Below, in pieces: positions 1 through 17,200 of a stretch of 64,000 nucleotides of DNA (positions are counted from its first letter, which is position 1; each line of letters starts with the position of its first letter). The stretch is from Callipepla californica brunnescens. Lineage: Eukaryota; Chordata; Aves; Galliformes; Odontophoridae. The notes under the pieces are model-generated. The model saw only the letters and a list, made by a program, of their open reading frames with translations, made no database searches and had not been told where the DNA came from. The stretch covers positions 4,052,180 through 4,116,179 of the forward strand of contig JALIRH010000045.1 of NCBI GenBank assembly GCA_023055505.1, read 5' to 3'. A program made the translations under genes and the position numbers.

Positions 1-6051
<6,051 letters not shown>

Positions 6052-6500
6052 CGGCGGTGCCGGGCGGGGCGGGGCGGGGCGGCGGTTCCCGGTGCCGGTA
6101 ACGAGCGCGCTCCGGACGCGGTCCGACTGCGGGACCCGCACCCCCAGGCCCCGCCCCCCCCCGCGTCACGTGGAGCGCAGCCAATGGCGGCGCGGCGTTC
6201 CCTCCGCCTCGAGAGGGTCGGTCCGCGAGGACCAATCAGCGCGGCCGTCCCGGCGCTGCGTCACGGCTCGCGGCGCCGCGGGGGGGCGCTGCCCCGCGCC
6301 GGCTGTTCCCGGATGGCGCCGCCCCCCCCTCCGCAGGGCGGCGCCGGGCAGGGGGCAGTGCGGGGGGGGGGGGCGGCGCCTGCCGGGAACGGCCGTGCGG
6401 GAAACCCGCTGAGTTCCGGGCAGCGCTGTGACGTCATCGCGCGGCCCGCAGCCGCCGCCGCCGCCTCTTAAAGGGGCCGCGCCCCTCCCGTCGCTCCCGG
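6052..6500 (-). promoter_or_regulatory. STAT3: STAT3 noncoding exon 1 and CpG-island promoter
   Basis: A dense CpG island spans roughly 5.7-6.7 kb. A good minus-strand donor (GTGAGC, 6046-6051) directly follows a GC-box-rich stretch (repeated GGGGCGG on plus at about 6063-6083), which fits a noncoding first exon starting at 6052. The 5' end cannot be fixed from sequence. Upstream lie two CCAAT boxes (plus-strand CCAAT at 6181-6185 and 6232-6236) and a perfect CRE at 6429-6436. No clear TATA box is seen, as expected for a CpG-island promoter. Confidence 0.65.
6429..6436. promoter_or_regulatory. STAT3: CRE palindrome TGACGTCA upstream of STAT3
   Basis: Perfect 8-bp cAMP-response element. Imperfect STAT-like motifs lie nearby on the plus strand (TTCCGGGCA about 15 bp away and TTCCCGGAT near 6306). 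The mouse Stat3 promoter is known to be autoregulated through a low-affinity STAT site working with a CRE, so this may be the avian counterpart; that function is inferred. Confidence 0.6.
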
Positions 6501-6774
6501 AGCGCAGCAGCGACCCCGCACGGAGCGCTGCGGATCTGCGCCCGGCGCCCGCCCGGCCCGCGCCGTCGGGGCACCTTCCGTGCATCGGCTGCCCGGGACC
6601 CCACCCAGCTCCTGAGCACCCCCGGGGATGGGCGCCCGCGCTCTGCGCCGTGGCCCGGCCGCCCTCCGAGCAGAGGTCTTCCTTACAGCCGCCCCAGGTG
6701 CACCCCGTGTCGGTGTGAGGTCGTTTCCCCGTCCCGCACCGCCCCCAGCCCGGCGCTCAGCAGGCGTCATGCCG

Positions 6775-8222
6775 CTCCTTTACAAAAGAGCCTTTATTAG
6801 TTGTGCTGCTCACCAGGATGCAGTCGTAGAAAACAATCAGAGCTTTGTCCGACGCGCCCGGGGCGGACCCCGCGGGGCCGCTGCTTCGGTAGCGCTGAGC
6901 GCGGGGCCGGGACCCGGAGCGCCGCGAGGAGCACGCGGGTCCGGGAACGGCCCCGGGGTGGGGAGGGTTGGCTGCGTTAGACAATGAGAGGGAGAACGAT
7001 CTGAGAGGAAAAGCAAGTTTATATACGTGGTTATGTCTGCGGCAGTCCCGGCCGCGCGGGGACGAGCGGCTCCGGAAGGAAAGCGGCCGCGCGGGGCAGC
7101 GCCGTCCGCCCCAGCGATCCCAGGAGAAGCGGGGCCGTGCTGCGGGGCGGCTGCGTGTGAGAGCGGTGCGTGCGATCCGAGCGCTGCCCTGCTACAAAGC
7201 CGCAGAAGGTGGGGAGTGGGGAGGGAAGCGCGGGACGCGGGCACGAGCCTGAGCCGCGCCGGGACCCCCGGAGGAAGCGGACGCTCAGAAACGCTCAGCG
7301 TGCGGTGCCGGAGCGGTGTCAGGGCAGCTCCGGCAGCCAGGCGCATCCCGAACCCCTCTGGCATCGCAGCGCAGCCGGGGCGGGCTGCTCCGGCACTGCC
7401 GCCCGCGCTCACCGCCCACCCGTGGGGGCAAACGCGGGCGGTGGGGAGCGGCACGCAGCTCTGCGCGTTCCCTGCCCGGCCGGGATTTGGGCACTTGGGT
7501 TTTAAACCCGAGCCGGGGAGTGAGCGCCCACGCTGCTCCCGCGATGGCAGTGCCGTGGGAAGTGGCCGTGAGGGGTCTGCGGTCCCAGCAGCAGGTTGGT
7601 GGTGTGGCAAAGCGGTCCCGGCTCCGCCGCAGTGATCCGCTGCTTGGGAGGAAAGAATGGAGCAACCTGCCGCTCAGCTTCGCGTTACTCTGCTCACTGG
7701 CAGGATGTGCTCGGTCCTTCCCTCCCGCACGCTGGGGAGCACCGCGGACCCTCTGCATCCCGCAGGGACAGCCCCTCAGCCCGGCGCAGGGAACTGGGGC
7801 CTTGTGGGCTGGGCAGGCATTCTTGACACCAGGTCTGAGCTCACGGAGAACATCTGAGCGTTTCAGGTGTACAGCTGTTATCTTGGTTTTAGCACGCTCC
7901 AGCTGGGCTGGGTCCCCGTTGCTCAGAGCTCTTTTCCAGGTCTGGGGTGTGGAAGGCACTCACGCAGCCGCGGCAGGAATGGTCTCCATGGGTGATATGA
8001 CAGTGTAAGAAAAACAGTCCCGTGTTCCTAACATTTCTGTGTGCTAAAACTAAAATATAAAATACACCTTGTCCTAGCAGGCAGGGGGTTGGCGTCGGCT
8101 CTGCAGGGTAGTAAAGATGCAGTGTACACTTCCCCCAGGGCTCTGGGGCAAAGAGAGATCTCAACATGTGAATGATTACGTGTTCAGCCATCCATCCGCA
8201 GCCTTCCCACGCTGTGCCTGTC
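6775..8222 (-). other. CAVIN1: CAVIN1 3' UTR
   Basis: This stretch follows the CAVIN1 stop codon and holds no supported gene. It ends at a canonical AATAAA on the minus strand (6793-6798), implying a 3' UTR of about 1.45 kb. Much of it (6.85-7.6 kb) is unusually GC- and CpG-rich for a 3' UTR, which creates several long spurious reading frames. Confidence 0.7.
6793..6798 (-). terminator. CAVIN1: CAVIN1 polyadenylation signal AATAAA
   Basis: Plus-strand TTTATT is AATAAA on the minus strand. It is the only canonical signal I found between the CAVIN1 stop (8223) and the STAT3 promoter. Cleavage is expected near 6775. Confidence 0.7.
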
Positions 8223-11200
8223 CTACTCACTGTCGCTCTTGTCCACCAGTACTGCGTCGGACTCCTCCGTGATCTCCAGCAGCGTGTGCATCTCCGGGCT
8301 CTCCCCGCGCAGCAGATCCGAGTTTTCTCCCTCCTCTCCACCCACCTCCACCAGCTCCGTGGCTTTCACTTCCACTTCACCCTCCCTAATTTTCTTGACG
8401 TGGAAAGTGAAGGGTGGCACTTTGTAGACGGCTGTCTTGGACCTGGCGTAGATGGTATGGTCAGGGGTAAAAGACTTCCTCAGCTTGTCTCGAGAGGTCT
8501 TCATCTTCTCTCTCCTTTCATTAGTCACAATCTTGGTGCCCAGCTTGTTCATCCTCTTCTCCAAGTTGTGGCGGGTCTTCTCCAGGTTGTGGCGGGTCTT
8601 CTCCAGGTTTTCCTTGGTCTTCAGCTTTGTCTTCTCCATTTTTTCCTTTGAGAATGCCTTCTTAAAGTCATCCACTCTCTTCATGCCGCTCCTTTTGATG
8701 CGCTCTGCCCGGGACTCCTCAATAATCTCTTCAATCTCTACCTCCTCATCAGAGGAGAGCTGGATGTGATCTTCCTCTGCATGGTCCTCTCCTGCTGGCA
8801 CCTCCTCGCCTTCACCTTCCTTCTCTTGCTTTTCACCCTCCTTCAGGGACTTGCTGATGCTCAGTTTGGATGGGAGCTTCACTTCATCCTGCAAGACACA
8901 GAGCGGAGCCAGTGAGACACACACCCACCTCGGCAGCCCAACTCAGCACCGCTGCTGAGCAGAAGCACAGTGACAGCTCATGGTTCAATGAACCTGGCAG
9001 TCTCAGGTCTAGGTTTGTCCTCCCAGCAGCTCTCCTAATAAATCACACTGCTCTGTCCCACTGCATCTTACAGCTTTGCTGCATTTCAGCTCACATTTCT
9101 GAGCTCTGCACCCTCTGGGCTGGTCCCAAACCTGCTGATGGCTGTGGCTGTGCAGAGGAGCTGGAGGAGGCTGCAACTTTGCTGCAGGAACCCAAACTGC
9201 GGGCTCCTGCCACACAACTCGTTCATGTACTTACACCTGTTGCAGAGCCCTGCGTGGCTGTGACCCCAAGGGGCAGCTGGGAGAGGACAGGAGCTGTGTG
9301 TGCACGGTGGGCATGCAGGCTTGGCTGCACCCAGTGCTGACAGCTGGCACTGGCAGTGCTCGATTTCTCGAGTGCTGTTTTCACAGGGCTGTGCAGGCAC
9401 TCAGCTGGGCCAGGCTGTGAGCTGCACGCTGACCTGATGCTGCCTCAGCTGCTCAGTGGGCACCGGCACTGTGATCCTGCTGGAGCTCCCTGCCAGGCAG
9501 CAGCGATTTGCCCCACCAGCCACACTCTGTCCCCCTGAGCCCTCCCTGATCTCTGGGGCCTCCCACCACCTCCCCGTACCCGGCACTGGGTCCAGTCTTT
9601 CCCAAGCCCTATGCACAGCCTTTCCCAGGCCCTGTGGGGAAGCAGTGTGAGGCTGGGACATCTCCTGGGGCACAACATGTGGGTGTTTTTGCCATTTCAC
9701 CGCTCTGTTTTTCTGAATCTGAAGGAGGCTGAGACAGATCCTGATGCACACAGCGGGGCTACACTGCCTCTCCTCAGGACTGAAGGCAAATTCATTCAGC
9801 TTCTCCGCTGCCCTGGGTCAGCCAAATCTGTGATCTCTGTGGCAGAGGACAGGCATGTGCACAGGAGGGGCACTGGAGCCAAGAGAGGGGCACAGGTCCG
9901 GGGTGGGATTGGTTTTCATCCGAGCAGCACATAGCGTGCGTCCCTGCTGCAATGAATCACCACTGTGTTCCCAGGACGAGCTGGAAATAGCCCATCACTG
10001 TACAACGCACCGCAGCTGTGGAGCTGCAGCACACAGCTCTGAAATTTATGCCCAAGTTGTTTTAACCTATGGAGCCAGGAGGGAGAGGCACAGAGTGCTG
10101 CGATGAGCACAGCCAGAGAAGCAGCAGGAACTACACAGAGCCCTGCAATGGGAACACACACAGAGCACAGCGCACTGGGCTGGGACTTGGAGAAGGCCAT
10201 GGGAAAGAAGGACCCACAGGTGCTACTGCCAGCCATGGGGACAGGAGCTTCAGAAGGAAAGGGCTGGGGTCCAAGAACAACGTCGGCTGTAGCTGCGGCA
10301 TCACTCTGCCTGCAGGCTAACGAGCAGTGCAGATGTCAAGAGCCAGCACATCCCAGTGTCACACAGCTGCTGGGGACAGGGCCTGAAGAGCCACGCTGGC
10401 CCCACGTATGTTTCTGTGCAGGTTTTCCTGGGTGGCTGGGGACGTTCTGATGTCTTCTGTGATGCTGGGAAGGACTGCACCTGTGCACCACTGCTGCTCT
10501 GATACGGCGTGACAGACGGCTTTGGTGTTTTCTCCTTGCTCCCCAAGCACAGGACAGCACTGCTCCTTGCACAAGCAGAACTCCTGGAACTGAGAGGGAA
10601 TCTGAAGAAAATGGTGTAAACAATGGAAAATCGCTTCCACGGAACACCTGGCTGAGCAATACCACCAGGGCTGCAGGGGCTGCAGCGTGGCTGTGCCAGA
10701 CCAAGGGTCTCACTCCCAGATTCTGTCAAACAGAAACGTGCAAGGGACAATGCTGCGTCTCTGCATCACTGCTCAGGCCTCAGATAAATTCTGGATCGGA
10801 AGGTGAAGCAGCCCACACATGTTTTCTGCATTTCACAGCCCCTTCAGGAGAGAACAATGCTCACGCTCTCAGGAGGGCTGGGAAAGCCCAGAGCCAACGT
10901 CCCCCACGGGGACAGTGGGACCACATTCTGCACAACACCTGCGGGAGTAATCCCCGAGACCCACGGAGACCCTCCTGCGCCAAGAACATCGGGAACTGCA
11001 GCACTTCCTTCCCCCACCTCAACACAATGAGACAGAACAAAGGCATCCCCACTCCCCTGGCACCAGCGCTGGAAATGGCCACATCCTGCAAACCTAGATC
11101 CTTATCAGGCCCTGGTTAACTCCCAAGCATACGTGTACAAAAAGAAATGCCAGTACAAAAACCCCGTATCTGTCCGGAGGTAACTGCCTTCCCTCTTGTT

Positions 11201-14200
11201 ATAACTGCATTTTCCAACACAGTGGGCTGGGCTGCACCAGCAGCATTCACACGATCTGTAATGCCCCCATGGCACGGAGGTGCCCACCCCACCAGGTCCT
11301 CAGAGTTAATTCCCCAAAGCACCCCCGTTCTCAGGCTGCCAGCCCTCAGCCCCGGCCCAGACGCTCCCCTGACTCTCCCTCCATCCATATGTCTGTAGAT
11401 AACCATCTGGAGAACAGCCGGTGTGCTTCCAGCACTGTTTGATTTGGGTCACCTTCCTGACTTAAAGCCCATCTGCACCACGCAGCACTCTGCTGATGCA
11501 GCAGGCTCGAGCAGAGTGCACGACAGCCCTGACCACCCCACTGGGATGAGCAAACAGCTCTGAGCATCCCAGGCACTGCCCACTGCCCCCACAAATCCAC
11601 CTGCAGCAGCGGACAGCGGGGCCCCGCCAGAACAATCCCGAACCATCCCAGCTTTGGAGGCAGCTGCTGTGCAAATTCCTGCTCAGGGCACAGCTCTGTG
11701 CTGTGTACGCTTTGCTCCGCTCGTGACTCATCCAGATGAGGCATATTTGTAACAGCAGGCATTCTAAGCACTCTATTTTTACTGGGAAAACACTGACCCT
11801 TGTGGTGGGAGAGTCCGAAATCCTGGCTCTTGGCATCCCCACACACTGGGGTGTTCAAACTCTCCCTCCCCATCAGCAGATGCAAACCAGCTCTGTTCTC
11901 TATGCCCGAATCCAGCTGGCACAAAGATGAGATTTCTCAGATTTTTATCTCGACAGAAGAAAAATTCTCCCTGGTCTGTACACAGAGTGCAGATCCACAC
12001 AGCACTGGCAAGCAGTGTTGGTGTGTGCTGAGCCAGGCCACCAGCCGAGGTTCAGCTCAGCCCCTGCTGGATCTCCTGCATTCCTCCAGGGAGCAGCACT
12101 TGGGGACAATCCCTGCTCAGAGCTGATGGGATCCAGGAGAGGTACCCAGGGCTGAACTGCCCCATGCTCCTTCTGCTTCAGCATCACTGCTGCTCCACCT
12201 GGGGCAGAGCAGTGCCTGCTTTGCTGCACTAAGGGGGCTTTTATCTGACTGCTTTTCCAAGCTGAGTTCCCTCGCAGTGAGTCACCCCGTCAGCCCCTTT
12301 ATGGCCATACACACACTGCCTGTTGCTACAACACAAGTAAATACTTCCCTTGTCCCGGACGGGGCCAATGAGGCACAGAGCCAAGCTGCATTCCCAGCCC
12401 AGCACAGCTCTGCAGGGATTGCAGAATCGCCAACAGATAAAGAGGAACACTCCCAGAACTTGAGAGGGGCTCCTAGGTTGCTGTTGAATAGAGGATCTCA
12501 TTATCAGCACATAAAACAGAGTCCTGGGACTCTCACCACTCTGATCTCCAGTTTGAAGGTTTAATGGAGCTTTTTTTTTCACACTCGCATGCAGCTCACA
12601 CCTGTAATTCCTTCTGCTCGGTTATTTTTACACAGCTGTAACAGCACAAACAGTTGAGTTTGGTTGACATGCAGCCGTACCATGCACAACATGAGCACCC
12701 CCATCCCCAGCTTCTCCTCTGACCAATAACCAATAATGTTGGCTGGGCCCAATCTCAGTGTGTGTGTGTGTGTGCCACACCACCCCTCTGCCCAGGGCAC
12801 TCTGCAGCCGAGGGAACTGGGGCAGGAATGCCAAGCACCCTGGCAGCAGGCGGCTTGCCAGGGCAGAGCAAGCCCTGCAGCAGGAACAGTCCTGTGCTCC
12901 TGCACACCGTCTCAGCCCACTGGTCTTTGGGGATGCTGAGCCTGAGTCCGTGTCATGGGAAGGAGGATTCAGCTGCTCCTGTGCAGCAGCAACATGCCCG
13001 ATGAGCACCCACGGCCTGAGAGAAGCTGAGTTCACCTTTGCCCGGCTCCTTCTGGGCCTTTTTACTGGAAAAAACAGCCATAAAGCACAGTGTTTCCAGC
13101 AGAGGAGCCCTGCACATATGGGTGGGAGTCTGTCTGTGGGCACCTGGAGCTTCAGCATCTCCAGCAGCCCCAGGGCAGGGCTCTGTGCTGTTACCTGCAG
13201 CCCTTATGGCTCGAGAGAAGGGGCACACAAAGCTGCCAAAGTCACTGCTGCTCCCAGCGAGCAGAGCCCAGCACCGAACGGAGGCAGGGGTTGCTATGTC
13301 ATGAGGGAGGTTTAGTTTTATATCATGCAGCTTGTGCTATTTAAAATAGTAACTCCAAATCATTTCACATACACCTATAAATTCAACTTTACAGCAAGTC
13401 TGGGGAGGTAGGTACTGTCTGGACTGCATTCCAGAGGGAGAAACTGAGGCTCAAAACACTGCAGGATTTGCCCAGTCAGAGTGGGACTCTCAGAGCCCTC
13501 TGCACCGGCTGCAGCCCTGAGCCAAAGAGCAGTGCCTCCCTCCCTGCTCACAGAGGCAGCATAAGACAAGTCCTGTAATGCCTGCAGGAGAATTAGAGCT
13601 CCTCACCACCCTTACAGCCCTGGCAGCAGCAAGCAGCAAGCAGTGAGTCAACAAGCAGAGGCTCTCCTGCCAGCTGGAAGCACCAGCCCTGCAGGGCCAA
13701 ATGCCTGCAGCAGCCACAAGCAGGCAGAGAACACAAAGGCACTACAATCATCAGCTCTCAGTTTCAGAAGAGGTTCAAAACAATCTTCAGGGATGCCCCT
13801 CCGGGGCCCTACGGCTGCCGCCTCCTCTCATGTCTTCTGCTGAATTGGGCCACGGCACTTTGGGCAGCGCGGGCGCTGGGAACTGCTCCTGGAGACGGCT
13901 CAGAGCTCTGTCGAGGACTCAAGGGGCACTCTCTGCTTCTTCTCAGGCTGAGGTGAGGAAAACGGCATTTCAATGGCCGGCAGAATGAAGTGCAATGAAA
14001 AAGCTTACCTACTCCCAACGGCCGATCTGATCAGGAATGCTGACTACAAGCATCATCCAGGTTAGCAGAAGAACAGGCAGAAAGAAAAGGCACGGTGGTA
14101 TGATTTAGTAAAGGGAGAAGCGAGGTAGCAAACTTTGACAGCAAAGACAATCTGCAAAGATTTAGGAGAGAATATCTTCCTCCACTCCCAGCACGCCCGA

Positions 14201-17200
14201 GGAGACGCACGGCCCCTCCTGTGAGCGAACACTGCCGGACCCTCCATGCTGCCTGCACACAGACACGGCATCAGTCATGCTGGAGATACCTCTGTTTAGT
14301 TCTCATGTAGATGAAAGCAGAATTTGCTTCTACGTGTAGGAGTACAAAAAGACAAAGATTTTAAGTCTATGCTTGCTAACAGATACATGAGCTGCAAAGA
14401 TCAAACAAGCAGAGCTCCGTCCATCCAAGGCACCATCGGTGCCCTGAACAACACGCAGCATCTCAGACACCCACAGCAGCAACCCAGCAAATACCTCGCC
14501 CTCAACATCAAAGCTTCTTTCTCTTGCTAAATGTATCCTGAGGACATAGGGGTCCATTCAGAAGCCCGAGGAGCAGCTGACATACATAATTAACCCTTCC
14601 ACATTCACAGCCATGGGCTTGACTCTCCTTTCCTAAAGATTGGGCAGATTCTTCTTTCCAACAGTGTCATGTGAGGTTTAGAAAGTGAAGCCCTGACTCC
14701 TTGACAAGAAGACAATTGAACCCACAGTCACAGAATCATAGAATCATAGGGGTTGGAAGTTACCAGAAGGCTGCTGCAGAAACGAAGGAAAAGAGCTAAG
14801 ATTTGAGTGGGAAAAAGCCAGGTGTTGAAGGGATGAACCAGCTCCTTCCCAAGCAGTATCTCCCTGAATAGCAGAAATCACTTTACCCTCTGAAATTCTG
14901 CGTCCTGTACAATCTTTTTGGCATCTTTTTCTAGCAAGCACATCTAGTTATTCTGTCTCCTGGAAATTATCTCTTAAAAGGACAAATATTCTTCATTAGC
15001 TGCTGAGAACGAGCAGCTCGGTGCGGCCACTGGACTTAGTTCAAACCTGATGGTGAAGGGATGGGGAGGAACAGTGCAGGACGTCCTAGCTGAGGAGGCA
15101 GTGTGGAAAAATGCTCTGCCCAACAGTGACTCAGATCTCAGGTCTGCAGGAGGTGGCCAAATAAAGAGAAAAGTCTTTTTTTTTTTCCCTTTTTTTTCCG
15201 CTGACAGAAGGAAAAGGTTGGATCCCATTACCAGTCTGTTTGCACAAGTGCTCCTCCCGGATAAACCTGCCCCAGCTGATTAGTAACTCCATAGCTATTT
15301 CTGAACAGCAAACCAATAAAGGTGGAGTTTGTGTTACAGATGATATGCAGATAGATCAGTGCTGACACTGACATATACATCCTTAAGTAAAAGGTACAGA
15401 CTAAACATCCTGAGACTTTTTATTCTAAATATTTTATTTCCCCTCACTGACATTGAGCATCTTTGTCTCTGGTCTGTGTCTTATCTTGCAGCTGGACAGT
15501 GCTGGATAAAATCTTGCAGAGCCAAGAGGACCACATTTTCCCGGACAGAAGAAATGAGGGCTAATCCTGCTCCCTGTCAGCACTGTGCTCTGTGCTGGGC
15601 ACAGGCACATCACTGTACATCAGAGGGTGGGCATTGGCCCTTTGCTCTGAGATAGTTTGCTGCTGCACAGCTCGGTATGGAACTGCAGTGCTGAGAGGGC
15701 TTCAGCACACAAGCAGTCCTGACACTGCCTGCTTATAAATAATACCTGAGCAATGAAATATTAAAGCAGTTGTTATGAGCTGCAACAGAGAAAGCCATTC
15801 TCCAGAGCTGTCTTTTGGCAGAAAGAGTGATAATCTGCACTAAGGAAAATCCTGGAGATGAGCTGTTAACATTCAGAAATCCTTCTGAGGCACAGTCTCA
15901 CACAGAATATTGTTTCGAGATTCGTACAATTCATAAATATGCAGAAAACAGAAAGGAACCTTTGCACGCTGAGATGTCAGTGTGGTGCCCCTCACAACGG
16001 AGGGAGAACACACGTCTGAACTCAGCCCAAAGGAAATAACTCAAGCAGTATTTCCCTCCTTCCCATAGGACGGCACTTTTCCACCCCTCCACGAGCAGCA
16101 GAACAGAAGGGAAGATGCCACAGACTTTTCCTCTCCACCTGGAGCACTGCACTCAGGTGTGGGCTGCAGCGCGAGGGCCGTGGGGCTGCTGGAGCGGGCT
16201 GGGGAGGGCACAGGGATGCTCAGGGCTGCTCATTCTGCCTTCTGACTCCGCCACCGCAGTGCGTGGGCTTGAAATTTGTCCCTCCTCCCCAGGATCTTGC
16301 TGCTCCCATCCGTATAAGGCCTACTGGAGGCACAAAAGCCAAACTGTGCTATTTATACCTCTGCTAGCAGCCCTACCTACCCTGCTCATTGTACAGCCCA
16401 TGTGCGTTTTCTGCCCCATTGCTCTTTCCCGGAGCAATTCCACTTTGTGCGCGGCTGTGGGCAACTACAGAGTTCACCGAAGAGCACTGAAGCCCTGGAG
16501 GAGTTTCTGACCCTGCAAAACCATCACAAACATCTTTCCCTAATAAATGAAGCTGCCCATCATGAGGCAGGCTGTCTCTGGAGTCTCCAAATAAGGGACC
16601 GGCACGTTTTAGAAACACCCGATCCGTGTGCTGAGCTGTCTGCCTGCAGGAAAAACAGCTCATTGGCATTTGAAGGAATAGATTTAATTGTCAAAAAAAA
16701 AACATTTGGGGGAAATATCCCATGCTTACATAATGCTGACACGTGCTGCTCGTCAGATGAATGGGGCACTCTGTCCGCCCCGAGAGCTCTCTGCTGTTAC
16801 CTAACCACGAACTGCAGCAAACAGCCCAACTTCTGCTATCTGTAAACAGCGGCTCTGGGATGAGGTCATTTTGTTGTGTTTTATTAGCAATGCTCCAACT
16901 CAGTTTGAGGCTGCTGTCCCGATTTCTCAGTGAAGCCCAGGACTGAGGGCAGAGAAGCAGAGCTGAGGAGCTGTGTGTACTTCCAATGGGAGCACAGCCA
17001 TCCAACATCCCCCTTCCCAGGAAGGAAGCTCCTGTTAAAACAGCAGTGAACTGCTGCTCAGAACAACGTCTGTCACCTTTTATTTTGTCAGACTCATTTT
17101 CAGAACCAATCTGTGCAGTCATCTGGAGGTTTGTTTTGTTTTTTTCCCCAAATGTTTTCTCCAGGATCGATCCAGTTCCCTAGGTGAAGTCAGGAGGAAA

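Noticed and set aside
6837..7610. 257-aa minus-strand frame and overlapping plus frames
   Set aside because: Lies within the GC-rich CAVIN1 3' UTR; composition explains the openness and nothing resembles a known protein.
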